Positions 1 to 7,257 of a stretch of 64,000 nt of DNA are shown here, piece after piece. The stretch is taken from contig MSTD01000010.1 in NCBI GenBank assembly GCA_001942045.1, positions 62,001-126,000 on the forward strand. Direction: 5' to 3'. Origin of the DNA: Mycolicibacterium porcinum. Its GTDB lineage: Bacteria > Actinomycetota > Actinomycetes > Mycobacteriales > Mycobacteriaceae. The notes beneath the pieces were generated by a model, which saw nothing but the letters and a program-made list of their open reading frames with translations, did no database searches and was not told the origin of the DNA. A program made the translations under genes and the position numbers. Numbering within the stretch: the stretch's first letter is position 1; each line of letters opens with the position of its first letter.

Positions 1-329
1 CGGCTGGCGAGCGCGACGCGGGCCTTGGCATTGGGTACCGCGACCGATCCGGACGCCGTACGGGCCGGCGCCGCGGTGCGTTTGGGCACCACGAGGCTCA
101 CCGGCTTGCCGTCGATCAGGAAACCCGGGCCCATCGGGAAGGCCCGGACTTTGCCGCGGCGGTCTTCGAGCTCGACCCGACCGCCCTCGATCCGTACCAC
201 AGCACCCACGTATCCGCTCTGGGCGTCCTCGACGACCAGGCCCTTTTCCGCCGGCTGCTCCGTGGATCGAGTCAGCTTGGGCTTGTGCGGGTTTCGGGAC
301 AGGATGTCGGAACCGTAGCGATCAGTCAC
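1..329 (-). CDS. DUF3097 family protein, N-terminal part (cut by window edge)
   Basis: The reverse strand reads without a stop from a GTG at 327-329 to the window edge, about 109 codons. The product begins VTDRYGSDILSRNP and continues with GLVVEDAQSGYVGAVVRIEG and a run giving RVELEDRRGKVRAFPMGPG. I recognise this as the start of the actinobacterial DUF3097 family, whose function is unknown. The C-terminal part lies beyond the window. The gene is divergent from the ASCH-like gene, with about 50 bp between the chosen starts. No membrane segment is seen in the visible part. Confidence 0.75.
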   Translation of the reverse strand, partial: MTDRYGSDILSRNPHKPKLTRSTEQPAEKGLVVEDAQSGYVGAVVRIEGGRVELEDRRGKVRAFPMGPGFLIDGKPVSLVVPKRTAAPARTASGSVAVPNAKARVALAS

Positions 330-380
330 GCGGCGATCGTAGAAACGCCGACGACGATCACGGGGTTGCGACATACGATC

Positions 381-977
381 GTGATCGTGCTGTTAGATCG
401 GCGGACTGCCGATGGCATTGCCGACGGGACCATCTCGCTGGTGGTCCGACGCTGGGACCGGCCCCGGGCCAAGCCCGGCGGAACCCAACGCACGCAGGCC
501 GGCACGATTCGGATCGAGTCGGTCACCGAACGTCCGGGTGACTACCGGGTGACCGCCGCGCAGGCCCGGGCTGCCGGCTATCCGGATGCGACGACGGCGC
601 AGGCTCAGCTCGATCGCAGGCCCGCCACGCACACCTACCTCATCGGGGTGTCGTACCTCGGGCCGGACGAACGGCCCGAACTCGCCGCCGACGACGCGCC
701 CACCGATGCCGACGTCGCGGCGATCTCGGCCCGGCTGGCCCGCTGGGACGCGGTCACCGAACCGTGGACGCGTCAGTACCTCGAGCTGATCGCGGCCAAC
801 GAGGCCGTCCGCGCCCCCGATCTGGCAGCGCGCCTCGGCCTTGAGGTGCCCCGGTTCAAGCGCCGCGTGCGCCAACTCAAGGGGCTGGGCCTGACCATCA
901 GCCTCGACGTCGGCTACCGGCTCGCCCCACGCGGGCGCGCCTATCTGGCCGCGAGCGGGCTCAGTCGGGATTCGTGA
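381..977 (+). CDS. ASCH-like domain protein with C-terminal winged-helix-like segment
   Basis: A 198-residue protein of unknown role. The N-terminal half (LLDRRTADGIADGTISLVVR, then GTIRIESV) resembles ASCH/PUA-like beta-barrel domains, which often bind RNA. The C-terminal third, with ARLGLEVPRFKRRVRQLKGL followed by LGYRLAPRGRAYL-like sequence, looks like a small winged helix. The reading frame opens at 285, but that start would overlap the divergent DUF3097 gene, so GTG 381 (or 387) is preferred; no strong ribosome site decides it. The last 17 bases overlap the convergent SMR gene. Domain assignment is by eye. Confidence 0.6.
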   Translation: MIVLLDRRTADGIADGTISLVVRRWDRPRAKPGGTQRTQAGTIRIESVTERPGDYRVTAAQARAAGYPDATTAQAQLDRRPATHTYLIGVSYLGPDERPELAADDAPTDADVAAISARLARWDAVTEPWTRQYLELIAANEAVRAPDLAARLGLEVPRFKRRVRQLKGLGLTISLDVGYRLAPRGRAYLAASGLSRDS

Positions 978-1281
978 ACCGGGCGAGCACGATTCCGCCG
1001 ACGATCATCGACAGGGCCAGCGCGCGCCCCGCGCTCAACGGGTCCCGATGGATCAGCACGCCGAGCGCGATCGCGCCGACCGCACCGATTCCGGTGAAGA
1101 CCGCATACGCGGTGCCGACCGGAAGTCCCCGCATCGCCAGCGACAGCAGATACACCGAGAGCGCCCCGATCGCCACACAGACCACGGTGGGCAGCGGCCG
1201 GGTGAATCCGTCGGTCGGCTTGATGCTCTGCGACCAGGCAATCTCGACCAGTCCGGCCAAACCCAGCAGTAGCCAACTCAT
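961..1281 (-). CDS. Small multidrug resistance (SMR) family transporter
   Basis: A 106-residue membrane protein with four hydrophobic helices. Glu13 in the first helix (GLAGLVEIAWSQSIK) matches the essential glutamate (Glu14) of EmrE-type proton-coupled cation exporters. The GLPVGTAYAVFTGIGAVG stretch is typical of SMR proteins. Subfamily (SugE/Gdx guanidinium exporter versus EmrE drug exporter) cannot be settled by eye. The start ATG overlaps the azoreductase stop in an ATGA, so the two are co-translated. The pair lies opposite a TetR across two operators, suggesting substrate-induced efflux. Confidence 0.88.
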   Translation of the reverse strand: MSWLLLGLAGLVEIAWSQSIKPTDGFTRPLPTVVCVAIGALSVYLLSLAMRGLPVGTAYAVFTGIGAVGAIALGVLIHRDPLSAGRALALSMIVGGIVLARFTNPD

Positions 1282-1931
1282 TTCGCGTACTCCACGGCCA
1301 GCATACGCGCCGCGGACAGCGCAGCGGACAGCGACTTGTCGTGTGCGTCCCGGAACTGAGCCAGCGCGGGATCTACCCGGGCATTGGCCATCTCGGCATT
1401 GATGAACACAGTGTCGGTGACCGCGTAGTGGCCGGCGAAGAAATCCCGCAGAAACCGTTCCTGGTAGTCGAACGCGGCCTTGGGAGCGCCGGGCGAGTAG
1501 GCCCCGCCACGGGCGGTCGTCACCACGAAGCGCCTGGGCGCCAGGGACATTCGCGGAAACGTCACCTGATCGAGCCAGGCTTTGAGTGAGGCCGGGATCG
1601 AGTAGTTGTACATCGGGGTGGCGATCAGGACGATGTCGGCCGCGCGGATCTCTTCCAGCAGCGGTTGCACGACCGCCCACGCGGCCGCGCGTCCCGGGGT
1701 ACCCGCCAACTCTTCGAGCCGGTCCAGATCGGTGCTGCCCGCGGCCAGCACCGCGTCACAGAGCTCCGTCCAGCCCTCATCGATGAACGGCACCGGATCT
1801 CTCGCCACATCGCGGTACAGGTACCGCCCGTCGGGTCGCGCGGCGCGCCAGGCCTGGGCGAACTCCGCACCGATCTGGCGACTGATGGAGCGCGTACGGG
1901 CGCTCGCGTCGACGTGAAGAAGCGTGGTCAT
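1278..1931 (-). CDS. azoR: FMN-dependent NADH-azoreductase (AzoR family)
   Basis: A 217-residue flavodoxin-like enzyme that would reduce quinones or azo compounds with NAD(P)H and FMN. The N-terminal LLHVDASARTRSISRQIG is the phosphate-binding start of this family. PMYNYSIPASLKAWLDQV (about 106-123) is the FMN-contacting signature, and TTARGG (138-143) is the second FMN loop. Length matches E. coli AzoR. It is first gene of a two-gene operon with the SMR transporter. The start ATG lies just downstream of a palindromic operator, so repression by the divergent TetR is likely. The natural inducer is unknown; a quinone or azo-like electrophile is the inference. Confidence 0.88.
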   Translation of the reverse strand: MTTLLHVDASARTRSISRQIGAEFAQAWRAARPDGRYLYRDVARDPVPFIDEGWTELCDAVLAAGSTDLDRLEELAGTPGRAAAWAVVQPLLEEIRAADIVLIATPMYNYSIPASLKAWLDQVTFPRMSLAPRRFVVTTARGGAYSPGAPKAAFDYQERFLRDFFAGHYAVTDTVFINAEMANARVDPALAQFRDAHDKSLSAALSAARMLAVEYAK

Positions 1932-1945
1932 GGCAACCTCCAAAT

Positions 1946-1967
1946 AACTGGACAATTTGTCCGGTTG
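1946..1967. promoter_or_regulatory. TetR operator copy 1 (azoR side)
   Basis: Contains the palindrome GGACAATTTGTCC at 1950-1962. The 22-bp block is an inverted copy of the block at 1979-2000, with 20 of 22 positions identical. It lies 15 bp upstream of the azoR start codon. Binding by the divergent TetR product is inferred from position and symmetry. Confidence 0.75.
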
Positions 1968-1978
1968 AGCATGAGCCA

Positions 1979-2000
1979 CAACCGGACAAATTGTCCACTT
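1979..2000. promoter_or_regulatory. TetR operator copy 2 (tetR side)
   Basis: Contains GGACAAATTGTCC at 1984-1996, the reverse complement of the core of copy 1. It lies 27 bp upstream of the tetR ATG, so it probably serves autoregulation. The centres of the two copies are about 34 bp apart, roughly three helical turns. Confidence 0.75.
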
Positions 2001-2027
2001 ATTCCGGCCATCGGTTACAGTGCAGTG

Positions 2028-2645
2028 ATGGAAATCGGCGCAGACCTCCTTGCGACCGACGAGGCCGGGTCCGAGCGGAACGGCACGGAGCGGGCGGACG
2101 CGGCGCGCAACCGCGCGAAAATCCTTGCCGCAGCGGCCAGTGTGTTCACCACGCGCGATCCCCGGACCGTCACTATGGACCACATCGCCACCGCGGCCGG
2201 GGTCGGACGCGGAACGCTCTACCGGCGCTACCCCAGCACCGCGGCCATCGCCCTGGCCCTGCTCGACGAGCACGAGCGCACCCTGCAACAGCAGCTGATC
2301 TCGGGCGACCCGCCACTGGGGCCCGGCGCGGCTCCGGCCGACCGGCTCGCCGCGTTCTACACCGCGATGGTCACCCTGCTGGACACTCACGCCGACCTGG
2401 CGCTGGGCGCCGAGGCCGGAGGCGCGCGATACACCACCGGCGCATACGGGTTCTGGGCCGCGCACGTGCGCGCGTTACTGACGGAAGCCGATGTCGCCGA
2501 ACCCGATTCACTGGTCGACGTGTTGCTGGCCCCGCTGGCAGCGGAGAATTTCGCCCACCAGCGGGCACGCGGACTCAGCGTCGATCAGATCAGCGGGGCA
2601 CTCTCCCGCCTCGCACACGCGATGCTGGCCCAGGCTAAGCGGTGA
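2028..2645 (+). CDS. TetR family repressor of the azoR-SMR operon
   Basis: A 205-residue regulator. The helix-turn-helix lies at about residues 48-70 (VTMDHIATAAGVGRGTLYRR). The divergent C-terminal ligand domain has GAEAGGARYTTG and resembles mycobacterial TetRs that guard oxidoreductase/efflux pairs. The start ATG follows the second operator; an in-frame reading from further upstream would run across both operators and was rejected. The 3' end overlaps the convergent zinc metallopeptidase gene by 11 bp. Confidence 0.88.
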   Translation: MEIGADLLATDEAGSERNGTERADAARNRAKILAAAASVFTTRDPRTVTMDHIATAAGVGRGTLYRRYPSTAAIALALLDEHERTLQQQLISGDPPLGPGAAPADRLAAFYTAMVTLLDTHADLALGAEAGGARYTTGAYGFWAAHVRALLTEADVAEPDSLVDVLLAPLAAENFAHQRARGLSVDQISGALSRLAHAMLAQAKR

Positions 2646-3660
2646 CCTCTTCGATCACGGTGTGCACGAGCCGCATCTTCTCCAGCACCGCGGGCGGCAA
2701 CACGAACGGGTACAGATCGTCGTGGCCCATCGACCGGTTCACCATGTTCAACGACCACGCCAGCGGCAGCCACATCTCGATGATGGTGTCGAAACCGCTG
2801 GGCCCCAGAATCTTCCGCTCGAACGTCGCTCCGGCCGGGGCGAACCCGAAAGCCGCCGCGGTATCGAGGGTGTCGCGGATGTGCAGATAGTGCGCGAAGG
2901 TCTCGGCCCAATCCTCTGCGGCGTGCATGGTGGCGTAGGACGAGACGAAATCGTCCTCCCAGCCCGCAGGGGGGCCGTTCTGGTAATGCCGGTCCAGCGC
3001 GGCTTTATAGTCGGCGTCCGGGTCCCCGAACAACTCACCGAACCGCACGGAGTACTCCGATGACGGAGCGACCAGGCGATAGAAGTAATAATGCCCGATC
3101 TCATGACGGAAGTGGCCCAACAAGGTTCGGTACGGCTCGGCCATCGCGATGCGCAACTGCTCGCGGTGCACATCGTCGCCCTCGGCGAGATCGAGGGTGA
3201 TGACCCCGTTGTGGTGGCCGGTGAAGACCTTCTCGGATTCACTGGACAGCAGGTCGAACGCCAGGCCGAACTCGGGGTCCTGGTCACGGCCGACGATCGG
3301 CAGTTTCAACTCGTGCAATTCGGCGATCAGCCGGCGCTTGGCCCGCTCCGCCTCGGCGAACGACGCCAGGGCCGCGGTATCAGTATCGGCAGGCCGGGTC
3401 CGGGTCAGTGCGCACGAGGCGCACAGCTGGTCCCCCTGTCCGATCCGGACGAGCCAATTGCATTCGGCCAGATGCAGATTCGCGCACAGCTGATATTGAT
3501 CCTCATCCACGGCACCGGCGTGACCGTTCTGATCGGTGTCGGTGATGACCAGCAACGCCGTGTCGTCGAGTGAGAACCCCAGTGCACTGCCGCACGACAG
3601 GCACAGGGAGTTCTCGAAGGCGAGATGCTGGCCGCAGCTCGGGCAGGTGAAATCACGCAC
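2635..3660 (-). CDS. Zinc-ribbon metallopeptidase-like protein (Rv2568c-type)
   Basis: A 341-residue protein. Its N-terminus carries a zinc ribbon (Cys6, Cys9, Cys20, Cys23) and a second Cys set (59, 67, 80, 83). The core has HEIGHYY, with His186, Glu187 and His190 forming a gluzincin-type HExxH site, and a later AEDWAETFAHYLHI helix. This matches the putative zinc-binding metallopeptidase family found beside transglutaminase and ATP-grasp genes. GTG 3660 is chosen because GAGGAGG sits just upstream and the sequence beyond it overlaps the previous gene. It overlaps the transglutaminase gene by 8 bp and is the last gene of the four-gene operon. The substrate is unknown. Confidence 0.8.
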   Translation of the reverse strand: MRDFTCPSCGQHLAFENSLCLSCGSALGFSLDDTALLVITDTDQNGHAGAVDEDQYQLCANLHLAECNWLVRIGQGDQLCASCALTRTRPADTDTAALASFAEAERAKRRLIAELHELKLPIVGRDQDPEFGLAFDLLSSESEKVFTGHHNGVITLDLAEGDDVHREQLRIAMAEPYRTLLGHFRHEIGHYYFYRLVAPSSEYSVRFGELFGDPDADYKAALDRHYQNGPPAGWEDDFVSSYATMHAAEDWAETFAHYLHIRDTLDTAAAFGFAPAGATFERKILGPSGFDTIIEMWLPLAWSLNMVNRSMGHDDLYPFVLPPAVLEKMRLVHTVIEEVTA

Positions 3661-4570
3661 GCAGGGAACCTCCTCGATCGGGCGAGTACGGCGCCACATC
3701 CACGGACACCTCGATCACGCTACTGTCCGAATCCGTGTAGATGATGCCGCGCAGCGGGGGCACATCGGCGTAGTCGCGGCCGAATCCGGCCACGATGTAG
3801 CGCTCGTCGACCATCTGGTCGTTCGTGGGATCCATTCCCAGCCAGACATTCTGTGGCGTCCACACCGACGTCCAGGCATGGGTCGCATCCACCCCGATCA
3901 TGCGCTCCTTGCCCGGCGGCGGATCGGTGGCCAGATAGCCGGAGACATAGCTGGCGGCCAGGCCGTTGGCTCGCAGGCAGGCGATCGCCAGCCGGGCGAA
4001 GTCCTGACACACCCCCTCACGAGCCGCGAGCACCTCGGCCACCTGGGTAGAAACGGTGGTCGAGCCCGACCGGTAGGTGAAGTCGGCGTAGATCCTCGAC
4101 GTCAGCTCGCGCAGCACCTCGATCAGCGGCCGTCCCGGCACGAAGCTCGGTGCCGCGTACTCCCGCACCGCGTCGGTGATCTCGGGCGGCGAGAGGTCCA
4201 GGGTGAACTCGGCGGCGAGCGCACCGTCGCCGCCGACCGGTCGGGCCAGCTCCCACGGCGCCCGGGCCGAGGCACCGGAATACCATTCGGGCGCAGGCGG
4301 ATCCACCTCCACCACCGAGTGACTGGTGATGCTCAACGTGCGGTGGCGTTCGGTGACATGGAAATACGAGCTGATGTTGCCGTAGACGTCGCGGCTGGTG
4401 GACCGATCGGCCGCGTCCGGGTCGATCACCAGCTCGTGCGACAGGCAGCGCTGCCAGTCCAGATCACGGGGCGTGAGGAACCCGCGGCCGTAGGAGCTCG
4501 TCACGTCGTCGGAGTACCGGTAGATCGTGCGATGCGTGATGTCATAGCACCGGGTGCCGGGTTCGGTCAT
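3653..4570 (-). CDS. Transglutaminase-like cysteine peptidase/transferase
   Basis: A 305-residue protein with an N-terminal bacterial transglutaminase-associated beta domain (YDITHRTIYRYSDDV) and a core with the papain-like triad: Cys188 in REGVCQDFARL, His231 in GVDATHAWTSV and Asp247 in WLGMDPTN. Such proteins (COG1305) cleave or form amide bonds, and no target is known for this branch. The ATG overlaps the stop of the ATP-grasp gene in an ATGA, implying translational coupling. It seems to be the homologue of Rv2569c. Confidence 0.88.
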   Translation of the reverse strand: MTEPGTRCYDITHRTIYRYSDDVTSSYGRGFLTPRDLDWQRCLSHELVIDPDAADRSTSRDVYGNISSYFHVTERHRTLSITSHSVVEVDPPAPEWYSGASARAPWELARPVGGDGALAAEFTLDLSPPEITDAVREYAAPSFVPGRPLIEVLRELTSRIYADFTYRSGSTTVSTQVAEVLAAREGVCQDFARLAIACLRANGLAASYVSGYLATDPPPGKERMIGVDATHAWTSVWTPQNVWLGMDPTNDQMVDERYIVAGFGRDYADVPPLRGIIYTDSDSSVIEVSVDVAPYSPDRGGSLRA

Positions 4571-7257
4571 GGCACCAGCCGCCGTTCGTCGGGGCCCCAC
4601 AGCGGCTGCATGCCACCGGGCAGCGACAGGTGCGCCGCGGTGATGACGCCGGACAGATCCCGCAGACCGGTATGCATCCCGTCCAGCAGGGCGGTCAATT
4701 CAGCCCGGGTCCCGTCCGCGGCAACCTCCTCGAGGTCGGCCGGGTCGATCCGGCGCAACCGGGTGGCCAGTTCGTCGACCAGACGTTCCGAGCGCGACGA
4801 ACCCGACGATCCGGGCAGCGCCTTGAGACCTGAGCGGAGTCGCTCCAGCTGATAGATCAACGACCTCGGGTTCTCCGCATCGAACAACACCAGTTCGGCG
4901 ATCGCCGAGATCCGGATCTGGCCCGGATTACGCCGCCGGTAGATCACCGACGATTCGCAGGCCACCAGGGTCGACTCGGTCACCGCGCGTTCGGCTTCGG
5001 CGCTGCGCATCGTCGTCAGGGTGGCCCGCAGCAGCGCGGTCAACGCCAGGCCGCGCTCGATGCGCTTGCCGAGATCCATCATCGTCCAGCCGATGTCCTG
5101 CACCATCGACTCGGCCGCGACCCCGGACAGAGCCAGCATTCCGGCCAGGGTCTGACTGTGCGCGTTGGCGAGGTAAAGGTCTGCGGCGGTGGACGATTCG
5201 GGCGGTGCGGCCGACGGCCGCAGGACGGCGCGTTCGACCCCGGCCAGCACCATCCAGGTATCGTTCGACATCTGGTCACGCACCGCGCGGGCGGCCAACG
5301 CGAGGCGCTCGACCGATTGGGCGAGCGAGCCCGGCCGGTGCCGGTCCGCCGTCGCCGACCAGAGCGTGGCCGGGGCGATCGCGACCATCTCGTGGTCGTC
5401 GTCGGTATCGCCGGTGTCGGTTCCGGTGATCGCCCCGAGCGCGGCCAGCAACACCGGAACGCACTGGCTCTCTTCCAGATCCGGGCGATAGCGGAACTCG
5501 TGGTAGCGCTCCCTGGTGACGGTGAGCAGGCGGGCCATGCTCTCGGCACGTTCGGCGTAGCGGCCCATCCAGAACAGATCGGAGAGGACACGCGGGGAAC
5601 TGACGGCTCGCGTCGGGCTGGGTATCGCGCCGGGAGCCACCAACTCCACCGACACCACCGGGGCCCGCTCGGCGGTGACCCGTTGCGGGGTACGCACCCA
5701 GACATCCTTGGCCGCAAGGGTGTTCATCCGGTAGGCGGCGTTTCCCGGCGCGACCACATAGCCCAGCCCACCGATCATCGGGGCATACCCGCCGCGCTGG
5801 GCCACGGTGAACAACCGCATGCCGACATCGCCCGCGGACAACCCTTTGGCCCGGTAATCGGTTGGTGCGGTGGAGAACTGAGGAAGCTCCTGCCCCACCC
5901 ACTCCCCCGGCTCGGCGTCGATTCGGGCGGCCAGGTCGTCGCGCTGGGCGGCCGTCAGCGCCGGGCCGACGATCGTCTCACCGCCGCTGACGGGCCGGAT
6001 CAGCAGCGAGGTCAGCTTGGTGAGCAGGTGCGAGCGCTCGATGTCGATGCCGCCCCAGTACATCGGGGCCGTCGACAGCTGCGGGGTCTCGTCCAACAGC
6101 AACTCGGCCAGTTGCGGCAGAAACCGTGCCACGCCGGGACTTTCCATGATGCCGCTGCCCAGCGTGTTGACCACGGTCACCGCGCCACGGCGCAACACCT
6201 CGACCAGGCCCACCACTCCCAGCCGGGAATCGGGACGCAGATCGAGTGGATCCACGTAGTCGGCGTCGACGCGCCGCAACACCACGTCCACCCGCTTGAG
6301 GGTGCCCAGCGAGCGCATCCAGAGCGTGCCGTCGCGCACCACCAGATCGGCACTCTCCACCAAGGGGAAGCCGAGCACCCCGGCCAGGTAGGCCTGGTCG
6401 AAGGCGGTCTCGGAATGGATCCCGGGGCTGAGCACCACCACGACGGGCTCTTGGGCTCCCTCGGGCGCCGCGTCGAGCAACGCCAGGCGCAGCGCCTGCG
6501 CCCACGGCGAGGCCGGTCGCGGGCCGACCCGCTCGTACAGGTCGGGGGCGGCATGGGCGATGACCCGGCGGTCGGCCAGCGCGTAGCCGGCACCCGAGGG
6601 TGCCTGCGTCCAGTCCGCATTCACCGTGAAGGACCCGTCCCCACCGCGGCTGACATCGCAGCCGTGCATGAACAACTGATGACGTCCCGGCACCGCGATA
6701 CCGCGCGCGGCGCGCACGTACCCGGGATGGCCGAACAGCAATCGGGCCGGCAGAACCCCGCTGGTGATCGATCGACGGGCCCCGTACAGGTCGGTGAGGA
6801 CCGCATCGAGCAGCCGAGAACGCTGCACCAAACCCGATTCCAGGGAGTCCCAGTCCTGCGCCGAGATCACCAGCGGCAGCGCATCGAGATGCCACGGCCC
6901 CGGCACGGCGGTGCCGTCGCCGTCGGTCACCACCTCCCCGTGCCGGTCCACCTGGATGTAGGTGATGCCGTCGTTGTCGACGAGACCGCGCACCACGGCG
7001 CGTAACCGGTCCAGGCCGTCGCGGCCACGTTCGCCGACGCCCTCGGCCAGCTCGCGCCAGGCAGGACGGACGTTGCCCGCGGCATCGACCAACTCGTCGT
7101 AACCGGCTCCGGCGCCGGCGTCGCGCACATCGAACAGCGCTCGCTGCGCCCGCGAAGCGCGGTAGGCGGCCAGCAGCCCGTCCACATCGACACCGGTGTT
7201 CACGGCAACACCAGTGGCATGAGCGGACTCCGGTGAGCCGTTCGCACGTAGAACCAT
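4567..7257 (-). CDS. Circularly permuted ATP-grasp protein fused to alpha-E (DUF403) domain
   Basis: An 896-residue fusion. The first about 540 residues form a circularly permuted ATP-grasp ligase (COG2308 type): MYWGGIDIERSHLL, RPVSGGETIVGP and GGLGYVVAPGNAAYRMNT are characteristic. The alpha-helical alpha-E/DUF403 domain begins near residue 560 at LFWMGRYAERAE and runs to the end. ATP-grasp enzymes join a carboxylate to an amine or thiol through an acyl phosphate. This class has been predicted from gene neighbourhoods to make short peptides or tags. It shares a TGATG junction with the upstream DUF2126 gene and an ATGA with the downstream transglutaminase. The counterpart seems to be Rv2567. 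Product and substrates are unknown. Confidence 0.88.
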   Translation of the reverse strand: MVLRANGSPESAHATGVAVNTGVDVDGLLAAYRASRAQRALFDVRDAGAGAGYDELVDAAGNVRPAWRELAEGVGERGRDGLDRLRAVVRGLVDNDGITYIQVDRHGEVVTDGDGTAVPGPWHLDALPLVISAQDWDSLESGLVQRSRLLDAVLTDLYGARRSITSGVLPARLLFGHPGYVRAARGIAVPGRHQLFMHGCDVSRGGDGSFTVNADWTQAPSGAGYALADRRVIAHAAPDLYERVGPRPASPWAQALRLALLDAAPEGAQEPVVVVLSPGIHSETAFDQAYLAGVLGFPLVESADLVVRDGTLWMRSLGTLKRVDVVLRRVDADYVDPLDLRPDSRLGVVGLVEVLRRGAVTVVNTLGSGIMESPGVARFLPQLAELLLDETPQLSTAPMYWGGIDIERSHLLTKLTSLLIRPVSGGETIVGPALTAAQRDDLAARIDAEPGEWVGQELPQFSTAPTDYRAKGLSAGDVGMRLFTVAQRGGYAPMIGGLGYVVAPGNAAYRMNTLAAKDVWVRTPQRVTAERAPVVSVELVAPGAIPSPTRAVSSPRVLSDLFWMGRYAERAESMARLLTVTRERYHEFRYRPDLEESQCVPVLLAALGAITGTDTGDTDDDHEMVAIAPATLWSATADRHRPGSLAQSVERLALAARAVRDQMSNDTWMVLAGVERAVLRPSAAPPESSTAADLYLANAHSQTLAGMLALSGVAAESMVQDIGWTMMDLGKRIERGLALTALLRATLTTMRSAEAERAVTESTLVACESSVIYRRRNPGQIRISAIAELVLFDAENPRSLIYQLERLRSGLKALPGSSGSSRSERLVDELATRLRRIDPADLEEVAADGTRAELTALLDGMHTGLRDLSGVITAAHLSLPGGMQPLWGPDERRLVP

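Noticed and set aside
5158..7005. 615-codon plus-strand frame opposite the ATP-grasp gene
   Set aside because: Antisense shadow; no domain, biased composition, and the minus strand encodes a complete conserved protein.
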